A model generated the notes under the pieces. That model saw only the letters and a list, made by a program, of their open reading frames with translations, searched no databases and was not told the DNA's origin. 64,000 nucleotides of DNA from Actinoplanes regularis (GTDB taxonomy: Bacteria; Actinomycetota; Actinomycetes; Mycobacteriales; Micromonosporaceae): the NCBI RefSeq assembly GCF_900188005.1, contig NZ_FZNR01000008.1, positions 1-64,000 on the forward strand. Direction: 5' to 3'. Position 1 is the stretch's first letter, and every line of letters starts with the position of its first letter. Positions 58,471 through 64,000 of the stretch are shown piece after piece. The position numbers and the translations under genes were made by a program.

Positions 58471-59841
58471 GTGACCTTGCTCGGCACCACGCTGGATCCC
58501 CGCGACCCCGCATACCTGGAGGGTCGCGGCGCCACCATGCAGTGGCTCGCCGAGTTGGAGGCCGCCCTCGACGAGGCGCGCGCCGGCGGCGGCGAGAAGT
58601 GGGTGACCCGGCACCACGCGCGCGGCAAGCTGCTGCCCCGGGAACGTATCGAGATGCTGCTCGACCAGGACAGCCCGTTCCTGGAGCTGTCCCCGGTAGC
58701 GGCCCTCGGCTCGGAGTTCCCGGTCGGCGCCAGCGTGGTCACCGGGATCGGCGTGGTCGAGGGCGTCGAATGCGTGGTGATCGCCAACGACCCGACCGTG
58801 GACGGGGGCGCGGTCAACCCGTACACCGCCGCCAAGATCCGCAGGGCCGCCCGGATCGCCTCGGAGAACCGGCTGCCGCTGGTCAACCTGGTGGAGTCGT
58901 CCGGCGAGGCGGCCCCGGCCGGGAGCATCGCCCGCGAGCTGAGCCGGCTCACCGCCGACCGGGTGCCGACCGTGTGCGTGGTCTTCGGCACCACCAGCGG
59001 GGACGCGGCGTACCTCCCGGCGCTCTCGGACTACACGATCGTGGTGCGCGGGCACGCCAAGATGCTGACCATCCACCCGCAGCGCACCGGTGTCGAGGTG
59101 CGCGCCACCCCGGTGGTGCCGGCCGGACCGCCCGGGCCCGCCGACCAGCTCGCCGAGGACGAGCGGGACGGCCTGCGCCTGGCCCGCCAGTGCGTACGCC
59201 GCTTCAACTGGCGCAAGCAGGGCCCGTCGCCCCGGAACACCCGCCCGAAGGAGCCCCGTTACGACACCGAGGCGCTGGTCAGCCTCGCCGCGGCCGGTCC
59301 GGCCGGCTTCGACCCGCGGGAGGTGCTGGCCCGGATCCTGGACGACTCCGACTTCGACGAGTTCAAGCCGGGCCAGGGCAGCGTGCTCGTGGCCGGCTGG
59401 GGCGAGCTGCACGGCTACCCGGTCGGTGTGCTGGCCAGCCCCGGCATCTGGCTCTCCCCGGCCGAGTCGCAGAAGGCCGTGCACTTCCTGCAACTGGCCA
59501 ACGCCACCGCCACACCGGTGCTGTTCCTGCGACACCCTGGAGAGATCAAGAAGAGTGATGACGCCGACGTGCGCCACGACGCCCCGCTGGTGCACGCCGT
59601 CGCCAAGTCCACCGTTCCGCACCTGGTCCTCACCATCGGACCGGAGCCCGGCGGCAGTCCCGACCGCGCCGACCAGCCCCGTTTCCAGTTCAGCTGGCCG
59701 CGTCCCTCGGCGGAGCCCGCCGCGGCCGACGACGGCGTCATCGACCCCCGCGACACCCGTACGGTCCTCGGCCTCTGCCTCTCCGCAGTGCACAGCGCCG
59801 CCGTGGCTGGTGCAGAACACGTCGGCGTGTTCCGACCTTGA
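58471..59841 (+). CDS. Acyl-CoA carboxylase beta-like (carboxyltransferase) subunit
   Basis: 456 residues, about 60-70 shorter than typical methylcrotonyl- or propionyl-CoA carboxylase beta chains. The N-terminal half has KLLPRERIEMLLDQDSPFLE, NPYTAAKIRRAARIASENRL and GTTSGDAAYLPALSDYTIVV. The following segment, normally GGPPLVKAATGE, is replaced by HPQRTGVEVRATPVVPAGP, so the acyl-CoA site is divergent. The C-terminal domain is recognisable (VLVAGWGELHGYPVGVLA; QKAVHFLQLANATATPVLFL). GTG 58471. Eleven bases before its alpha partner. Confidence 0.82.
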   Translation: MTLLGTTLDPRDPAYLEGRGATMQWLAELEAALDEARAGGGEKWVTRHHARGKLLPRERIEMLLDQDSPFLELSPVAALGSEFPVGASVVTGIGVVEGVECVVIANDPTVDGGAVNPYTAAKIRRAARIASENRLPLVNLVESSGEAAPAGSIARELSRLTADRVPTVCVVFGTTSGDAAYLPALSDYTIVVRGHAKMLTIHPQRTGVEVRATPVVPAGPPGPADQLAEDERDGLRLARQCVRRFNWRKQGPSPRNTRPKEPRYDTEALVSLAAAGPAGFDPREVLARILDDSDFDEFKPGQGSVLVAGWGELHGYPVGVLASPGIWLSPAESQKAVHFLQLANATATPVLFLRHPGEIKKSDDADVRHDAPLVHAVAKSTVPHLVLTIGPEPGGSPDRADQPRFQFSWPRPSAEPAAADDGVIDPRDTRTVLGLCLSAVHSAAVAGAEHVGVFRP

Positions 59842-59852
59842 AAGGTAGACCA

Positions 59853-61856
59853 GTGATCCGACGACTCTTGGTGGCGGACCGTGGTGAGATCGCCCGCCGG
59901 GTGTTCGCCACCTGCCGCCTGGTCGGCATCGAAACGGTCGCCGTCTACTCGGACGTCGACACCGACGCCCCGCACGTCAACGAGGCCGACTATGCCGTCC
60001 ACCTGGAAGGCAGCACGATCGCCACGACGTACCTGGAGCAGCACGCGCTGATCGCGGCCGCCAAGCGGGCCGGCGCGAACGCTGTGCACCCGGGCAACGG
60101 GGTGCTCGCCGAGGACCCGGAGTTCGCCGCCGCGGTCACCGACGCGGGGATGATCTGGGTCGGTCCGCCGGCCGCGACGCTGCGCACCCTGCACCGCAAG
60201 AGCGAGACGAAGAAGCTGGTCTCCGAGGCGAAGGTGCCGGTGCTGCCGACCTTCACCGACCCGGAGACGGTGGTCGGTTTCCCGGTGCTGATCAAACCGG
60301 ACGCGGGTATCGGGGGCGCCGGCATGCGGGTCGTCCGGGACGCCTCGACGCTGGCCGAGGCGGTCGCGTCGGCCCGGCGCGAGGTGGACGGTGACGTCTT
60401 CTGCGAGCCGTACCTGCCCAACGTCCGGCACGTCGAGGTGCCGATCCTGGCCGACGCGATGGGCGCGGTGGTGCCGTTCGGCGAGCGCGAGTGCTCGGTG
60501 CAGCGCCGGTACCAGAAGATCGTCGAGGAGACCCCGTCGCCGGCGGTCGACGCCGCGCTGCGCGAGGACCTGTGCCGGGCGGCCATCGTCGCGGTGCGGG
60601 CGCTCGGCTTCGTCGGCGCCGGCGCGGTCGAGTTCCTGCTCGACGCGGACGGCGACTTCTGGTTCCTGGAGCTCACCCCGACCCTGCAGACCGACCACGC
60701 GGTCACCGAGTGCACCTCCGGTTACGACCTGGTCCGGTTGCAGCTGCTGGTCGCCGAGGGTGGCAGCCTGCCGATGCCCGGCCCGCCGCCGATCCGCGGG
60801 CACGCCATCGAGGTCCGCATCTGCGCGGAGGATCCGGCGTACGCCTGGCTCCCCTCGTCGGGCACCCTGCACCGGTTCGCGGTGCCGGACGTGGCCGGTT
60901 CGTTCCGCCCGCTGCCGCAGCCCGGCCTGCGCCTGGACTCCGGCGTCGCGGACGGTTCGGTGACCGGGGCGCACCACGACCCGACGCTGGCCAAGCTGGT
61001 CGCCTGGGCGCCGTCGCGGCAGGAGGCGGCCCGGATGCTGGCCTCCGCGCTGGCCCGGGCCCAGCTGCACGGCGTGGTCACCAACCGGGATCTGCTGGTC
61101 CGCACGCTGCGGCACCACTCGTTCCGGTCCGGCGACATCGACACCGGCTTCCTCGACCGGCACCCCGAGGTCTTCGCCCCGCTGCTCTCCTCGGTGGACG
61201 CGGTCCGGCTCTCCTGCCTGGCGTCGGCGCTGGCCGGCGCCGCCGACCGGCGAGCCGGCGCGCCGGTGCTGAGCACGCTGCCGTCCGGCTGGCGCAACGT
61301 CCCCTCCGGCTCGCAGACCGCGGTCTACGACGGCCCGACCGGCCCGGTCGAGGTCGGTTACCGGATGAACCGGCACGACGAGCTGGCCGGCTGGTGGGTC
61401 CGCCCGGTCGACCCCGAGGAGCTGGACCTGGCCGGGCTGGGGCAGGCGCCGGTCGACGAGCATCCGCCGATCGTGGTCGTCTCGGCGAGCCGGGACCGGG
61501 TGGTGCTCAACGTCCAGGGCATCCGCCTGGCGGTCCTGGTGCACCGCGTCGGTGACGTCTCGTACGTGGACAGTCCCGAGGGATCGGTAACGCTGCGTGA
61601 GATATCGCGTTTCCCGTTGCCGGCTCCGGAGGCCGCGGAGAGCTCGCTGATCGCCCCCTTGCCGGGCGCGGTCCGGCGGGTCCTGGTGGTCCCGGGTCAG
61701 CGGGTCCGGGCCGGGGAACTGCTGCTCACGCTGGAGGCGATGAAGCTCGAGCACCCGGTCCACGCCCCGTCGGCCGGCGTGGTGTCATCCCTCCCGGTCC
61801 ATCCCGGCGCCGAGGTCGACACCGGCGAACTCCTCGCGATCCTGGACCCGGAGTAA
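59853..61856 (+). CDS. Acyl-CoA carboxylase alpha subunit (biotin carboxylase plus BCCP)
   Basis: 667 residues. Biotin carboxylase: RRLLVADRGEIARRVFATCR, NAVHPGNGVLAEDPEFAAAV, PVLIKPDAGIGGAGMRVV as glycine-rich ATP loop, and GAGAVEFLLDADGDFWFLEL. A less conserved middle and a C-terminal biotinyl domain with LLTLEAMKLEHPVHAPSAG, where Lys carries biotin. GTG 59853 has AAAGG seven bases upstream. Some usual residues are changed: GGAG rather than the common GGGG/GGKG loop and LTPTLQTDH rather than MNTRLQVEH, so activity or substrate may be altered. Confidence 0.87.
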   Translation: MIRRLLVADRGEIARRVFATCRLVGIETVAVYSDVDTDAPHVNEADYAVHLEGSTIATTYLEQHALIAAAKRAGANAVHPGNGVLAEDPEFAAAVTDAGMIWVGPPAATLRTLHRKSETKKLVSEAKVPVLPTFTDPETVVGFPVLIKPDAGIGGAGMRVVRDASTLAEAVASARREVDGDVFCEPYLPNVRHVEVPILADAMGAVVPFGERECSVQRRYQKIVEETPSPAVDAALREDLCRAAIVAVRALGFVGAGAVEFLLDADGDFWFLELTPTLQTDHAVTECTSGYDLVRLQLLVAEGGSLPMPGPPPIRGHAIEVRICAEDPAYAWLPSSGTLHRFAVPDVAGSFRPLPQPGLRLDSGVADGSVTGAHHDPTLAKLVAWAPSRQEAARMLASALARAQLHGVVTNRDLLVRTLRHHSFRSGDIDTGFLDRHPEVFAPLLSSVDAVRLSCLASALAGAADRRAGAPVLSTLPSGWRNVPSGSQTAVYDGPTGPVEVGYRMNRHDELAGWWVRPVDPEELDLAGLGQAPVDEHPPIVVVSASRDRVVLNVQGIRLAVLVHRVGDVSYVDSPEGSVTLREISRFPLPAPEAAESSLIAPLPGAVRRVLVVPGQRVRAGELLLTLEAMKLEHPVHAPSAGVVSSLPVHPGAEVDTGELLAILDPE

Positions 61857-62104
61857 TCAAAATCCTTATCCGGTACGACCGATGGGGCCCCGTGCGAGGG
61901 CCTCTCGGCCGAGCTTGCGTGCCGATCTCGCGCGGCGCCCGGCCCGCTCCTGAACCCGGCGGCGCGGTGCGGACCCGGCGGGGCGCGGACCTCGCGGGCC
62001 GTGGCGACGGGGCTCGGCTCCGGCCTGGCCACGGGGGGCGTAGGTCGTACCGGAAAAGGATCTTGATCTGGGAAGTGACCGTGAGTGGGCCGCGACCGCG
62101 AGGT
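61857..62104. other. Intergenic region without recognisable gene
   Basis: 248 bases between the carboxylase alpha gene and the kinase gene, which converge. No long stem-loop with a perfect stem was noticed; several short GC-rich palindromic segments occur near 61940-62000. No ORF looks coding. Confidence 0.4.
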
Positions 62105-63082
62105 CTACCAGCTGAACCATTTCGCGAAGAAGCCCTTGCGGTCGGTGGTGACCGTCGGGGTCTCGTCGAGGGTCGGCGTGCTGGGCGGGATCGGGCGCGG
62201 CGGCGGCACGTACGTCGAGGTGGAGCGGTAGACGGGATGCGGCGGCGGCGCGTACGGGTCCAGGTGCATGCTGCTCAGCTCGTGGAGCAGTTCCTGCGCG
62301 GAGGGACGCCCGCGCGGATCGTTGTGCATGCCGCGGCGCAGCAGGTCGGTGAGCGCGCGCGGCACGCCCGGCAGGTCCGGGATCGCCTCGTCGAACAGGT
62401 GCATCAGGGTGAGCAGGCCCGGGCTGCGGTCGCTCGGCCAGCGCGGCGGGCGGCCGTGCATGACCGCGTAGAGCGTCGCGCAGAGCGAGTACACGTCGGC
62501 GGCGCCGGACGGTGCTTCGTGCCGGAACATCTCGGGCGGCGCGTAGGCCGGCGTGAGCACCTCGAGGGTCACCGACGAGTCCCGCATCTCGCCCAGCACG
62601 GCCAGCCCGAAGTCGGCCAGCACCGCCGCGTTGAAGTGCGAGTACAGAATGTTGGCCGGCTTGACGTCGCGGTGCAGCACCCCGTTGGCATGGGTGTGCA
62701 CCAGCGCGTCGGCGATCTTCACCCCGACGTCGCGGGCCTCTGCCGGGCTGAGCGGCTTGACCCGCATCCGGTCCAGGTACGACCCGTCACAGAGCTCCAT
62801 GATCAGGTACGGGTGCTGATCGACCGTGACGCCGACGTCGACCAGGTCGACCACGTGCGGGTGCGAGGACATCCGCCCAGCGGCCCGGGCCTCACGCAGG
62901 AACCGCGCCTGATCCCGAGCGTTGTCCAGGGTGCGATTTTCCATCTTGATGGCGACTTCACGCCCGACGGAATCCTGGACCGCCCGGTATACGGTGGCAT
63001 AACCTCCACGGGCCATGACCGACAAACCGGACATACCCGGGACAAATGGCGCGGGCAGGGCCCCAGGCGGTGTCTCCGTCAC
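62105..63082 (-). CDS. Serine/threonine protein kinase, soluble, single domain
   Basis: 325 residues. Gly-rich loop MARGGYATVYRA, ATP Lys in VAIKMENRTL, catalytic loop LHRDVKPANILYS, metal-binding DFGLAVLG, and APPEMF in place of APE; Asp in GAADVYSLCATLYAV. It is a Hanks-type kinase, without a membrane helix or sensor domain; the tail is Pro-rich (YVPPPRPIPPSTPTLDETPT) and ends in KGFFAKWFSW. GTG 63082. The neighbouring TPR-rich gene on the same strand, 31 bases upstream, is probably co-transcribed and may be its partner. Confidence 0.92.
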   Translation of the reverse strand: MTETPPGALPAPFVPGMSGLSVMARGGYATVYRAVQDSVGREVAIKMENRTLDNARDQARFLREARAAGRMSSHPHVVDLVDVGVTVDQHPYLIMELCDGSYLDRMRVKPLSPAEARDVGVKIADALVHTHANGVLHRDVKPANILYSHFNAAVLADFGLAVLGEMRDSSVTLEVLTPAYAPPEMFRHEAPSGAADVYSLCATLYAVMHGRPPRWPSDRSPGLLTLMHLFDEAIPDLPGVPRALTDLLRRGMHNDPRGRPSAQELLHELSSMHLDPYAPPPHPVYRSTSTYVPPPRPIPPSTPTLDETPTVTTDRKGFFAKWFSW

Positions 63083-63113
63083 GGCTTAGAAAATACGCCA
63101 GCCGCCGGGAAGA

Positions 63114-64000
63114 TCATCCAGGCACATCAGACGCGTAGACGACAGTTTCCGAGGGAACCGATTCGACCTCGGTCATCACCAGGGCATCCAGCAACTCCTC
63201 GGCCGGTCCACGCTCGCCGGCCTGCTCGGTGGAGTACGCCAGGCGGACCGCCTCCTCGGCCGACGCGCGAGCCTCCGCGTACCGGTCCGAGGCGGCCAGC
63301 ACCCGGGCCCGCACCATGGCGGCCATCACCCCGCTGCGCACGTCCTCGGCCGGCACCTCACGGGCCCGCTCGATCCAGGTCAACGCCTCACCCACCCGCC
63401 CCTCGGCGAGCAGCGCGGACGAATACGACGCCAGCGTGTGCCGCCGCGAGAAAAGCAGCGAGGGCGCCGACGTGTCACTCGCGATCGGCGCCAGCAGCCC
63501 GATCGCCGTCGCCGCGTCCCCGGCCCGGATCCGCGCCTCGGCGAGCAGCACCCGCGGACCGACCTGGGCCGGAGCCAACGCGTTGTGCGGCTCGACCGCG
63601 AGCATCACCCGACGGGCGTCCGCCTCGGCCCGATCCAGGTCCCCCTGTTTCAGCGCGACGAAGCCGTGCAACGTGCCGGCCATCCCGAGCAGCAGCGGGT
63701 GACCGGTCCGTTCGGCGAACCAGAGAGCGTCGTCCAGCAGGTCGGCGGCGTGGTCGAACTCGCCCAGCCCACGCGCGATGGCGCCGCGCACCACCATCGC
63801 CAGCCCACAGCCCCAGTCGTCGGAGACCTCCTGGAACTCCCGGTAGGCCCGCCGTGCCTGACTGTCGGCCGCGCCCAGGTCGCCCAACTCGGCCGCCGCG
63901 TACGCCTCGACCACCCGCAGCGTGCCGACCGCCCAGCCCTCACCAACCCGGTCACCGAAGGGCAGGAAGATCCGGGCCAGCCGACGCGCCTCCACCAGCC
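63114..64000 (-). CDS. TPR-repeat protein, C-terminal part (cut by window edge)
   Basis: At least 294 residues made of alpha-helical tetratricopeptide-like repeats (AAELGDLGAADSQARRAYRE; ALKQGDLDRAEADARRVMLA; ALTWIERAREVPAEDVRSGV). The 5' end lies beyond the right edge, so the GTG at 63995 need not be the start. Such repeats form the C-terminal half of large LuxR/AfsR- or guanylate-cyclase-type regulators and kinase-linked ATPases. The gene's stop lies 31 bases before the kinase start. Confidence 0.75.
   Translation of the reverse strand, partial: LVEARRLARIFLPFGDRVGEGWAVGTLRVVEAYAAAELGDLGAADSQARRAYREFQEVSDDWGCGLAMVVRGAIARGLGEFDHAADLLDDALWFAERTGHPLLLGMAGTLHGFVALKQGDLDRAEADARRVMLAVEPHNALAPAQVGPRVLLAEARIRAGDAATAIGLLAPIASDTSAPSLLFSRRHTLASYSSALLAEGRVGEALTWIERAREVPAEDVRSGVMAAMVRARVLAASDRYAEARASAEEAVRLAYSTEQAGERGPAEELLDALVMTEVESVPSETVVYASDVPG

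Overview
The window is high-GC actinobacterial chromosome, most likely from the Micromonosporaceae (Actinoplanes-like; family-level inference). The reasons are the gene content (Lsr2, ClpC, EccC/EccD/mycosin, a MarP-like protease, DUF3180, a DUF2342-type metalloprotease), dense operons with 4-nt ATGA/GTGA overlaps, frequent GTG starts, and long antisense open frames caused by high GC at third codon positions.

Layout. 1-10.1 kb, minus strand: clpC (5' part only), lsr2, lysS, coaX, nadC-nadB, a septum-formation-type lipoprotein, panD-panC and a DUF2520 Rossmann protein. Together they supply NAD, pantothenate and CoA precursors and charged tRNA-Lys. 10.4-12.8 kb, plus: a MidA/NDUFAF7-type methyltransferase followed by an orphan nuoD-like gene. 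12.8-20.6 kb: a two-helix membrane protein with a long repetitive tail, an osmoprotectant (OpuC/ProU-type) ABC transporter whose binding protein appears circularly permuted, and small membrane or hypothetical genes. 20.7-23.2 kb, minus: DUF3180, folK, folB, folP.

23.3-36.3 kb is an accessory island lying between folP and folE. It encodes a type IV secretion-like set (small two-helix protein, PrgI/VirB3-like, VirB4-like ATPase with an apparent frameshift, VirB6-like, VirB8/TcpC-like, and a transglycosylase plus M23 peptidase). A second module follows: an FtsK/EccC-like ATPase, a coiled-coil membrane protein and an 86-residue helical protein. No relaxase, integrase or att site is visible. The stretch from about 27.5 to 32.4 kb has visibly lower GC.

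36.4-44.2 kb, minus: the conserved block resumes as folE, ftsH, hpt, tilS, a zinc metalloprotease and dacB, with ppa divergent to it. 44.9-52.0 kb: a partial type VII secretion locus (eccD divergent from eccC-mycP). 52.0-52.4 kb: a 70-nt tandem repeat array. 52.7-57.4 kb, minus: MarP-like protease, CoA-type Nudix hydrolase, TlpA-like lipoprotein, nth with a repetitive tail, and CapA. 57.6-61.9 kb, plus: a Crp-family regulator and an acyl-CoA carboxylase pair. The window ends with a Ser/Thr kinase and a truncated TPR protein.

The most unusual signals are: (1) three very short ORFs between operon genes, built from a repeated sequence (MSE-L/P-AS...RRR...AEVAA), each joined to its neighbours by 4-nt ATGA overlaps and each placing GGAGGT seven bases before the next ATG; (2) the permuted binding protein; (3) the secretion-like island inside the folate cluster; (4) folE with no ATG/GTG/TTG start but a CTG overlapping the ftsH stop; (5) the methyltransferase-nuoD pair, matching the eukaryotic NDUFAF7-NDUFS2 enzyme-substrate pair.
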